NCBI GenBank assembly: GCA_037903475.1
Contig: JBAJFG010000037.1
Span: forward strand, 124,001-188,000
Direction: 5' to 3'
Source: Ancylostoma caninum
Lineage: Eukaryota; Nematoda; Chromadorea; Rhabditida; Ancylostomatidae
DNA: 64,000 nt
Part shown: piece by piece, positions 34,601 through 46,600 of the stretch
How the letters are laid out: every line of letters begins with the position of its first letter
Position numbering within the stretch: position 1 is the first letter of the stretch
Made by a program: the position numbers and the translations under genes
The notes under the pieces: model-generated
The model's database searches: none
Told to the model about the DNA's origin: nothing
What the model saw: the letters and a program-made list of their open reading frames with translations, nothing else

Positions 34601-37600
34601 ATGTTAACCCGACTAGTATGGTTCTGTTTGAACCCATTTGTGGTATTTCAGAGGCCCCAATCAAAACCCATCGCCGATTTTGCAACAACTTAATAATATT
34701 CTGACAATAAAGGTTATAAAACTAAAGGTTCCTTTACAATTAAATATAAATTGAGTGATATCTTCGTAGCGATAGAATATCTAAAATTCGACTGAGAACA
34801 TATATCAGAAACCACACCTGAGAAACAGCTGAATGAATCTGCTTCCGATGCAGTTGCGGTATTAGCTGCCGAGGCAAAAGGACCATCAGGAACTCTTGCA
34901 TCCCCCTAAAAAAACATATCATGTTCAAAGAATACGGAACAGAGAGTAATTTCGAATACGAAACACACAATGTGATTCACCACTCCATGCATAGAAACTC
35001 CTTGATAATTTTCGTAAGCGCGTACCGCACTGTTGTAGTCTTTCGGAGTGCTCATCGGTAAATCACGCATTATTGCATATCCACTACTTGAATCGTCGGG
35101 AGAGATGAGAGGGGATGGAGTGTAAGGAATGGACGGAGCCGGTGCAGACGGCACGAAGGATCTGAACATCCACCGCTGTGCAACAAAAAAAAAGGTATTA
35201 CTCTACTACGCGATTCCATCGCAATCACTTCCCTCCAGTTTCATTTTAAGAAATTTTATTTGACAGCCTGAAGGAATTCAAACAATAACACGTTCACCAC
35301 TGAACTCACGATGTCGGAACGTCGCGATGAGATTCACGCTGCTGCGAACGAGGCAAAGCTTCCGGGCCAGTCCCCCAAATGTGTGAAGTAAGGTGAGGCA
35401 GATTGGATCCATTATTATTTTCATTGGCAAAGCGACGTCCACGTGACGTGGTTGGTTCATCACGCATGTCCTCTACCACCACCCTTAAAGAAAATAATTT
35501 AGGATGACGAGACAGGAATTTTTCCCAGGGATAACCCGCGGAACAATACCCTTTACTGTCGACTAAGCGATATTTGCTCATTCGATCTTTCAGCATGCGT
35601 TGACTTCGATTCTTTAAATAAGAAGCTTTCCCCTTAACAGCTACCAGTTCCCACCTGAAAATGCAACGAAATTACAGAACTATTGAGTCTTCAAAAGAAA
35701 CAAGAACGCTCAACACACTTCTTCGTCTTATCCTTCATTGAAACCGCTAAAGGAGCTGCTCGTCTATGACGTGGACTCTCGCTTGTTCCAGCTGCAGCGG
35801 AGTCTATATTTAAAAATATGAATTTCTTTAACTGAACATCTACAAAAGAATGAAAAAGCACCGGTCTTCGCAGAAGCTGGAGTAGGCGGGGAGCGACTCA
35901 ATGACTTCTTCTTTTTCGACTTTTTGCTTGATTTCCCAGACTTTTCCGACTTCTCGCTAGCAGATGATTTAGAGCCCTAAATCGAACAAAAATCCTCGCT
36001 AAGACAACGCTAGCCATCATACATTTCAGGCGAGATCACGCAACGGAACTAGGAGAACTCTAAATCAATAATGAGGAATAAATAATGGAAAGCACCTATG
36101 TACGCACATATATACAAACTGCTCTCAAATGGAAGTGGAAAAGGGGGGGGGGTAGACTTAATCCCGCTACCCCATGTTTTGGGGGAGCAGCACCATTTCC
36201 TCCCCACAAATGAAGATTTTTAGAGGTAACATTTAGGCAGGTGGTTAAAGAGGTGCTATATAATTCATGGATAGCATTAGCACAGAACTACAATACATAC
36301 CACATCACCAGGCATAAATCTCCACTGGAGTGCAAAAAAGCATAAGCAAGCATTTATCAGAAGGGAGCGGCAACGATGTGAACTTAGAGGAACAAGAACA
36401 ATTAATACTGGGTATATAAAACACGACTAAGAACCACCAACCTTATCTTTAATTCGGAGCGACAACCTTGCTAGGATCCCTCGCTTCATAGCCGGTGGAT
36501 GATCTTCAGAATTGATTGACTGCTCCGTATTCGATTCAGCTGACGTCCTCTGATTCTCACTTATTCGGCCATCGGGTCTTCGTAAATCAGACGAAAGACG
36601 CTGTCTTAAAACAATAGGCTGTGCGGAAATAAATCTAATTCCCGAGAACATTTCAAAGAAACCTAACCTGGATTCCTCATGAGTTGCTCCATTTGCTGCG
36701 CCTTTGCTAGTGTAAAAATTACCAGAATGAGATGGAGAGCCTTCGAACAATGGAGGAGAACACCTCCGAGGAAAATTAGGATGGGTGGTGTTATCCCACG
36801 CATGGTTGTAGAAGTCAGCACCATCAGTTGAATGTTGAGGACCGAGATTCTGAACAGCGCAATTCAGCTTTCGCTGCCTAACCTAATCATACCCCTAATT
36901 ATACATGTGTATCTTTTTATTTTTCCTTGTTATACAAGGGATTGCAGGGTTGCACTATAAGCTTGTTCAATGGACATGTCTTCATACGAACAACAAAACA
37001 CTATTCCGAAGCTTGTGAATAATGAAAGAAAGAGTGTAATGTAGATATGTAAACTCCCTACTACTCCTTATTCTCATCTGAAGCTGTTACATTACCTCAC
37101 ACTCCAATTTACTCAACGTTGTATCGTTTTCTTACCTCATTCGATCGATATCTGCCGTAGCGGCCCGGCAATCAATAGTTGTAGTGCCGCTAGTACTCTA
37201 TATGCTTACTCCAGTATCTCACTATTGTATCTACCCTCGCTTCTATGGTGCTCTCGCGCGCCTATAAAAGGGCTGCGCCTGTATTTCGTAACTCATTATC
37301 GGATTCGCGCTCTTCGGATAAACTACTTGTGGAACGCCTTGACACAGCCGAAGGTGAGCCGTCACCTGGGACATTTGAATAGAAATCCGACCAAAAGACC
37401 TTATATGGGGGCCGAAGAAGCCAGACGGCAAACGGCTTAAACAGGTAAGTTTGAAACGAGTCTTAGGTGACCCCTAAGGCTTCGTTTATTCTAGGCCAAG
37501 GGTCGTTCAGAGCGACGGGCCTAGCAAACTGCTAGACAAGGCAGTTCCGCAGTTTCGTGTCAGCGAGACGCTGCCGAAGTACAGTGCGGATAACGGGAAA

Positions 37601-40600
37601 CAGCTTGTATAAGGGGAAACTCTGCGCGAATTTCCAGAAGAGTACCCGAGAGAAGAAAAACAAGCTAAAAACAGTCCCAATCACGACTCTGCCGTTGACA
37701 GTGCTGGAGGATCGATACGGTGTGGTAATCGATCGATAGACTAAGCGCAGATCAGACCGTGGGGATTGTGTGGAACAATCGTACACAAGACAAACAGCCC
37801 AGGGCTCAAAAGTGAAGCGGGCAAGCCTGAAATACCACCGAACACACCTTGTTTCAGACATGGCCGATGAAATGGAACAAGAGTTGAACCGCATTCTGGC
37901 GGAGGATGAGTCGCACGACAATCGAATCGAACAATTGCAGCAGCAAATCGTAGCGTTGTCGTCTCAAATCCAACAGATGGCAGAAGCCAATGCCAGACAG
38001 GTAATACTAGCAAATCAGAGGGTTTCTGATGAGCTAGTTTCACTGAGTAGCTCCACAAGGCAGCTGATAACCGAACTAGGATCAGAAGGCGCAGACCCAG
38101 TTCAAGATTTAGAGAACTTTTGCCGAGATCAAATTAATCCATTTTGCGAAAGTATCAAGGCAGAACTTTCCAGCCTTGACAAAACGGCCACGGAGCTACT
38201 ACAAGTGACTAAAATAGCTCATCCATTGTGCAATGGCGAGCTCGGCGAAATCTTAGAACAAGCAAATCACGATGACATGTGTATGCGCGCACTGTCCAAA
38301 TTGCTGAAAGTGGATTCTACCGAAGTTCTAAGAGCGGTGCAAGCACAATGGAGTGAGCTAAATGAGTTGAAAACAGGGAACAAAGTCAAAAATGTCCTTC
38401 CGAAGAGAAAACCTTTGCTTTTTCAGACGAATGGACAAGAAAATAGTGGCCGCAATGCATCGATGCCACCGAATGAAAACGTTCTATCCACGTCCAGTCA
38501 AGAGACTTTCCGCAATGCATTTCAAATGCTACAGCAAGGGAACATCGACAAAGACAGTCAGCTACCTCAGCTTGCATTCGACGCAGTGCAAGCTGCAGAA
38601 GGTGAATCTCCACACACTTTAGCCGGAAGCTTAGCAGAATGCAGACTGAGGACGCAAAATATTCACTTGCAGAGCGAAGGCGCCGTGAGAGTGCAACCGA
38701 TGGCACAGAGGCAGCCCACTCCAGTCAGGGACAACCTGCCCCCAGGTTGGTTGTTATCTACGGATGAAAATAATTCAAAAGTAGATTACGGAGTAGGGGC
38801 TACCTTAGCTGCAATGGCACTTCCAGACGTTAAAAACTTTAACAATCCCGAGGGTAAAGGGTTCTCCGATTTCGTAACCTCATTTACAATGAAATACGGC
38901 AGGATAGGCCTGCCGGATGACATGTTGATACACTTAATGAGTGAGAAATTGGAGGGCCATCCCAAGGCAATAATGAAAACTCTCCCAAGTGATGTCCTGA
39001 GGGGTAAATTTCGTGACTTCATAGCCGCATTATCAGCGAAGTTTGCAGAAAATAACCCCGCTAAGCGCATGGAATCACATGTAAAACTAAAACAACTAAA
39101 AATGACTAAGTCGGTTCCCGAATATTGCGTTGAATTGGAAAGACTTACCCGAGATGCAAACCCCGACGCATCTGATACTGATCTTTCCATGATCCGCGCC
39201 AGTGAACTGATCACTCAGCTCACACAATGGCCGGAGTACTTCCAACTATTCGCGGCAATGGAAAGTTCGCATCCACACGAAGCTTATGGAGTCCTCAAAA
39301 ATCTCGCACAAGGGATAGAAAGGAGCAAAAAGGTCGCAGCAGCCGTACAGGCAGCATCCAATAACACGAAACCGACCGAATTCAATAGGACACGTGCTTC
39401 TAACTTCCGGAAACCAAGGGAAAGGTTCTCTGAGGCTACGAAAAAGGAAGCAACTGCCGAAATAAAGGAGGGTAATGTCCAGCCACCAAATTTGGTAGTC
39501 ACTCCTTCTAAAATAACGGACAAAAGAGGCACAAATTTGTGCCTTAATTGCGGTAAACCTGGACACTTTCGCAGAGACTGTAGGATCCCAAAACAGGGAA
39601 ATAACAGTCGAACTGAAGAAGCCAAGATGTTGAACCAGCCGGCTCCCATTGGCAAAAACAACTTCAGTAGCACGCTTCAGACATGGTCGTGCCACGCAAT
39701 TGGAACATATGACGCTAAAAATGAGGTGTTCGGGGAAAAACCTACCTGCAAAATACAATTACTGGGAATAACCACGGATGCACTGATAGATACTGGTTCA
39801 CAAGTCAGCATGCTACCCTTAGAACTCCTTCTGAGGGCATCAAAGTCAGCATTTGACATCGATGCAGACGTCGAAGAGGTTCAAATTCAAAAAGATACAA
39901 TCATTTACGACGCCTCCGGAAATAGAATGAGCTTTAAGGGTGCGGTGAGGTTAACACTGAATATTCTTGAAGGACCACAGCGCAGAGTGGTGTTCCTAGT
40001 GAAGAAAGGAGGTGATCATATGGTGGTGTTGAGTACCAACATACTAAAAGCTATTGGAATAAATATTTCAATCTCTTCAGACGTACCAGTGGAGAAACAT
40101 TCCATAGCTACTCAGACCACAGTTCCAGTTCCAGAAAGACGATCACTAACAAAAAACAGGAACACTCGCCAGAAAAATCAATCAGCCAAGGTTGTAAAAA
40201 GAGTCTACATAAAGCCGGGTGAAACGAAAAATCTGTCAGTACAAGCGACAAGCTCAGCAACCGATCAAATCATGTGGTCGTGCTGTGACATCATACCACA
40301 CGGCGTATTCTCGGCAAACCGGGTCGTTGTACAAATTCCTGTTACCAACACAACACAAGAACCGAAAATATTCAAAGTCGGCGACAAAGTTGGAGAATGG
40401 GATCACAGTCCGGTCGTGGAAAATCCAGTGCCAGGGCATGCAAGCATGTTGGAACGCACGACGACTCCCCTTCCAAACCGCTGGGAAACCTTGACAAAAA
40501 CATTATCTGAAAATAAAACAGAAAAACACATAGATGAGCCCCTCAAACGGATCATCGAGGAGTTTCAAGACGTGTTCGCGGTCAGTGAGCAAGAACTGAC

Positions 40601-43600
40601 GCAAACGTCATTAGTAGAGCACGAAATTGACACTGGATCGTCACCTCCCATCCGACAAAAGGCAAGACCAATCCCTCTTGCAACACGCATTGAACTGCGC
40701 AAAATTCTGACAGATCTGCAAGAAAGAAATATAATCGAACCTAGCAAATCTGCATGGTCTTCGCCTATAGTGCTCGTCCAGAAAAAGGATGGTTCATTAA
40801 GATTATGTGTAGACTATAGGAAAATAAACCAAGTCACACAAATCGATAGCTATCCCCTTCCCACTATGGACACAATACTCCAAAATTTGAAAGGAAACAG
40901 GTATTTCTCCACACTTGACCTTTCATCAGGGTATTGGCAGGTAAAACTGTCGGACAATACCAAAGAGAAGAGCACCTTCGTCACCACCGAAGGTTCATAT
41001 CAGTTCAAAGTGTTACCATTTGGACTAGCGTCATCACCGGCTGAGTTCCAGAGACTCATGCACATGGTGTTAGGCCCTTTGCTAGGAGATGAAGTCTCTT
41101 GCTATCTCGATGATATAATAGTGGCATCACCTACAGCTGAAAGGCATCTCGAACGATTATCTCAGGTGTTTTCTAGCCTGAGAGATGCCAACCTCAAATT
41201 GAACCCCAAGAAGTGCATACTCATGGAGCGTCAGGTCGAATTTCTTGGCCATATCTTGGACGAGGATGGATTGCACGCAGATCCCAAGAAAGTTGCGGCG
41301 ATACAAAACTATCCTCCTCCCAAATCACGGTCTGACATGAGGACCTTCTTAGGGATGTGTTCCTATTACAGGAAATTCATCTTGAGGTTTTCAAAAATAG
41401 CTGCACCACTGCATGAGATGACATCCGAAAAGGCTCCGTACGAATGGAACACTGAACGAACAACTGCATTCGAAATGTTGAAAATGGCGCTAACGTCAAC
41501 ACCCGTCCTTGCACAACCTGATGTTGAGGCAGCTCGTTCGGGCAGACGACCATTTTGCATACATACCGACGCAAGCTACGAAGGATTAGGCGCGGTTCTA
41601 AGCCAGAAGGGCGAGGACAACTTCCTACATCCAATATTCTTCGCGTCGAAAGGCTTAACGAAAAGCGAACGTCAGTATCACATCACCGACCTTGAAGCCT
41701 TAGCAGTGATGATGGCTCTTCGCAGATTTCACATGTTCGTATACGGGTTACCGGTAGAAGTCTACACGGACCACCAACCCCTGACAGCTCTCTTTACAAG
41801 GACGAATGTCTCACATAGAATATTGAGATGGTCACTCGAATTACAGAAGTACAACATCAAAATAATCTATGTGAAAGGGGCAGCAAACCGTGTTGCCGAT
41901 GCCCTCAGCAGAGGAGCCGTTGATCTCACGAACATGGAGGAGACGAAAAACATTGCTAATGAACTTATTGTGGCACAAACATCAGAAGAATCAGAATGGA
42001 CGAGAGAGTTGAGACAGGATCCCGTCTACGGGAAAGTAATCACAGATCTGGAAAATAACCGGTTGTCAGAAGATGTGATTCTCGCTAGTAGCCCACGGAA
42101 ACTCAAAGTAGCGGACTTTGTGATGCAAGATGGCTACCTCTGCTTCCTGGATAAGCAATGTACGAGGAAGGTGGTACCCACATCAAGTCGGAGAAGTGTT
42201 TTCGAAGACGCACATTCAGCTCTCTTAGCAGGTCATTTTGGGCCTAGAAAACTTCTGCGCGTGCTTTCCAAGAGAGTTTTTTGGGAAACACTGTCTCGGG
42301 ATGTCAAAATATGGAGCGAAGAGTGTAAGAAATGCACAATTTTCAACCAACACCCGCGGATGACACCTCCGCTTAAGCCAATAGTTACTTCTGAGCCATT
42401 CGAAATGATCGGAATAGACATTTTGGAAGTAGGGCCAACATCAGAAGGCAACAGATACATACTCTCGGTCGTTGATCACTTTACGAAGTTCGCAGGAGCT
42501 TATGCAATCCCAACAAAAGCAGCGGAAACAGTTGCTCGCGTGCTTTTTGAAAGGTGGATGGCCGATGGTTGTCGTATCCCTAAGTGTATCCTTTCCGATC
42601 AGGGAGGAGAATTCGACAACAAATTAATGGCTAAGCTTTCCGAACTCATGGGTATCCAGCAGACCTTTACAAAGGGATATAACCCTAGAGAGAACGGGGT
42701 TACCGAACGGTTCAATAAAACGATACTTGGTCTCTTACGGAAAAAGGTTTCTATCCCAACTGAATGGGACAAGTTACTACCACATTGCGTGTTCGCGTAC
42801 AATACCACTGTACACGAAACAACCGGAGAATCACCATTTTTCCTGCTTCACGGTTTTGACGCAAACGTTCCTTGGAACTCGCTCCCCAAGTTTCAGGTGA
42901 CACCCTACATGGTAGACATCGAGGATTATGTCCACGAACTTGTCACAGGACTGAAACTTGCGCATCAACATGTGAAAGAGCAGAATGATAAAATGAGGAA
43001 CGCCATGAAAAAGAGCTACGACAAAAACCACAAAGTCGTTGATAAACCCTTCAAACTCGGAGATAGGGTTTACATGCGAATACCAACAGAAAAGGCTAAA
43101 TCGACCCATCCAAAACTCGCGAATGAGTGGAGCGGTCCCTTTCGGATAATTGATCTTAGTGACAATAGCGCGACTATCACTGAAATTAATGGGAAACGTG
43201 ACCCCCTTAGGATCCCGTTTGACGAACTACGGAAGGTGCCACAAGGGGTAGATGATCAGCCTTTAACTACTCTGAGACATAGAGCAAAGAGGGGTAGACC
43301 TAAGAAAAACAGAACAAACTTAGGTGCTAACCAGACTTATTGCAGGGTTGCGATCGGAGATCCACGTGAGGATCCACTGCACCTCTACCACCCATGCCAG
43401 TGCGGGATCTTCAACGCACGAGCTCAAGTTGGACTGCCTGGGCTGCGCTGTGACCTCGCTCGTTCGAAGCCAGTGAAAAACCTCTTTGAACTTGCCAATG
43501 TCGCATCTATTGCATTGCACCCGCAATGGGGGGACGAGAGAAAAGAACATGAGCTGCTGGAGGAGTCTTCTCGATACCTCACCATCCACGGGCTAGCTTG

Positions 43601-46600
43601 TGCAATCCAGGCACACAAGAAGTTCTGCTACGTATTTGCGTCAGCACTCAAGGCCAAGGAGGGAGTCGAGTTGTCACACCCGCCGTTGTTCCCGACCAAC
43701 CCTGGATACGACATCGAGATGTATTACAGACAGGCCATGGCACGTCAGAAGCAGATCACGTCGCAATACTCGGATGACATGCCTCATAACCCAGTCCTGA
43801 TCGCACTACCCAAGTCTTTCGCCAGAGTGCTCAAAGAAGTCAACGAACCGGCAACAGTGAAATTCATGGTTTACTCACACTTCGGTGACCTGGCGGACCA
43901 GCTGAACAAGCAGCGTATCACTGCCGCCCTTGTGTGGGTATGGCCGAATGAGATGCCTTGCAGCCAGCATATGGTAATGGTACAGAATGCCATTGAACGC
44001 CATTTGCAGTGTGGAGGAACTTTGGAAATGATGCCGCCACCCTTTGAGCTGTCTCGTGAACAAGAGTGGAGACGTATCGCATCCGTGTGTAAGGAGGTCG
44101 CAGAATTCCTGACCGGCCCTGCTAGAGGATTCGACGCGAGAATCGCTGACTACTACAGTACCATCGAAGACACGGTACCGATGAAACATCCAGCCGTCAG
44201 CCTTGGTGTTAACCCACGTAAAGGTGAAGACCGCTTCATTTCGTGGCAGATCGTGACGTATCTCAACCAGGTTGGACAGACGGTAGCAAATACCCTCGTA
44301 CTGCCGACATTCTCGATAGTCAAGAAGCGCCGTCGTGAAGAAGAAAACGAAGCCGATCGTCCATCAACGTCAAAGGAAGTCCCAGCCGCACAAAAGGAAG
44401 CCAAACGCAAGCCCGATATCTACTACATCAAGGATGTCAACACCAAACACAAGGAGGTCGCACACCTGATGAAGCAGAAACGTCGCCATTTCCCCAAGGA
44501 TCAGTCAGACTAGCCGCCGGAGTCGGCTTATCGAAGGAGGGGCGTGTAATGTAGATATGTAAACTCCCTACTACTCCTTATTCTCATCTGAAGCTGTTAC
44601 ATTACCTCACACTCCAATTTACTCAACGTTGTATCGTTTTCTTACCCCATTCGATCGATATCTGCCGTAGCGGCCCGGCAATCAATAGTTGTAGTGCCGC
44701 TAGTACTCTATATGCTTACTCCAGTATCTCACTATTGTATCTACCCTCGCTTCTATGGTGCTCTCGCGCGCCTATAAAAGGGCTGCGCCTGTATTTCGTA
44801 ACTCATTATCGGATTCGCACTCTTCGGATAAACTACTTGTGGAACGCCTTGACACAGCCGAAGGTGAGCCGTCACCTGGGACATTTGAATAGAAGTCCGA
44901 CCAAAAGACCTTATAAGAGAGAGGGTGAGGAGGACGGGATGAGAGAGCGTAACAGAGACCGAACAGAACAACGAATGTTGTACACCCATAATAGTCGCAG
45001 ATAACACAGAGTATATCGAATTGACCGCATGAAATTTGCACATTTGGGAAGAATAAGTGAATACCTGATCTCCGATAGACTTCGAAGAAGCTTCATTTAT
45101 GACTATGCAAATCCAGCCGTTTTCTTGTGTGACTTGAGGATTATTTATTAAGATGAAGTGCTACAGCGAAAGACTGTAGCTCTTCGGATTCGGCCTTAGG
45201 AAATTCATCAAAAAAGTAAATTATGTTGAGAGACGGAAACCACCTAGATCTCCTCAATCGATGTAATGGAAAGATATGATGGGACAGGATGAGCACCCAC
45301 AGCCGCTACGTGGAAATGAGCACTGTCCTTCACGGTATCTTTGGTTAGAGTCACATCACGGGAAGGTGGTTTCCCAACTCTCAACACTAAGAGACATCGA
45401 GGAGACTATACTGGTGCATTGATTGATTGTTTGATTGATTGTGTCTTATTTACAACGCTATGGATACAAATACAGATAAAATACGATTTCTGGTTGAGCA
45501 GTTACTATCACTAAGAAAATGTATAGTAATCATATTGATCTATGCTACACATATCTTGGACCTAACAGCTCGTTTGAACGAAGCGCTGGAACATCTGGTG
45601 TTTTTTTTTTCAATTTTCAACATTCACAGGAATTATTCTCGCTGTAATCGCTAATGATGCTCACCCTTCTCTAAGATTCCAGCACATTACTGTCGGGAGG
45701 AGTTATCAAATAAGAATAGGAAATCTGCGAAAACCACCTGCTGATAGGAGCGGTGCTCGTTGAAAGATGGTTGATGAGCGATGTTTCTGTTGTAACGTGG
45801 CTGCACGCCATTACTAGCACTCGGGGCCGGGTAGGTACGCCTAAATGAGTCAGTGGCACAACAAAAAACATTCATTAAGTCATATTGATTGGAGAGATAG
45901 ATATAGCTCTATATGAAAGGATACGTCGAGGTGGACGGGTAGACAAGCAGGACCTAGTGGCATTTGCACCACACGAGCTGCTCACTATGGATGCACGGGA
46001 TCTTCTTTCCAGCTACACTCATTGCAATCACAAAACTTGAAAATTCTTGCTCATACAGCTTTTCGCACAATCTCAGATGGAAAGGCGGAAGCAGATAAAG
46101 GGAAGGTAACGCAGACATCAATTGAACACCAACAACACTTGAGGCTCTGATCGCATACATTACTAAAAGTTCTATGGGTGCAGTAACAATGACATGTATA
46201 GTCCGGAACTGGTCACATGAAACAAAAGTTCAATAGAGCTGCAATTGTCGGGCAATAATGCTTCAGAAAATTCAGAAAAAAAAATGTGGGTTTTCACCGA
46301 GCTATAAATCAAACAAGGTACTGGTGCGAAGTATAAAAGTACTAGGAACAAGTAAATAAAAAAATGCCTAGCATAACCCCCACACAAACCTGTTATGTCC
46401 ATTGCGAACAAATGAAGATGAGGGCTGAAGATAGTTGGGAGTAAGGCCAGCAGGTTGGCTCCTGTCCGTCGTAGTATTGAAATGCTACAAGACGACACTT
46501 ATATGGTGAAAACTGAGCTTGAGTGAGAAGTAGAAAATTCAGAAGGATAGGGAATGAAAACCCAACCACTCTGCGGTCTTCGCCAGCGTCCATAGTATCT

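Larger units (their letters stand above)
37035..44915 (+). mobile_element. Complete Ty3/gypsy-type LTR retrotransposon, 7881 bp
   Basis: Two 371-bp LTRs, a primer-binding site, a single Gag-Pol frame and a purine tract are all present. A 4-bp target duplication AGAG flanks the element (37031-37034 and 44916-44919). The LTRs differ at 3 of 371 positions, so insertion is recent. The element runs opposite to the host gene, inside an intron that would be only about 300 bp without it. The domain order protease, RT, RNase H, integrase places it in Ty3/gypsy rather than Ty1/copia. Nothing visible prevents it from being active. Confidence 0.96.

Noticed and set aside
38386..43618. Open frames on the minus strand opposite Gag-Pol
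   Set aside because: Shadow frames of an intact, motif-rich plus-strand polyprotein; none has its own signatures.
45242..45392. Candidate exon of the zinc-finger-like gene
   Set aside because: Open and exon-like, but its phase fits neither neighbour and it ends at a stop. Kept only as a weak possibility.
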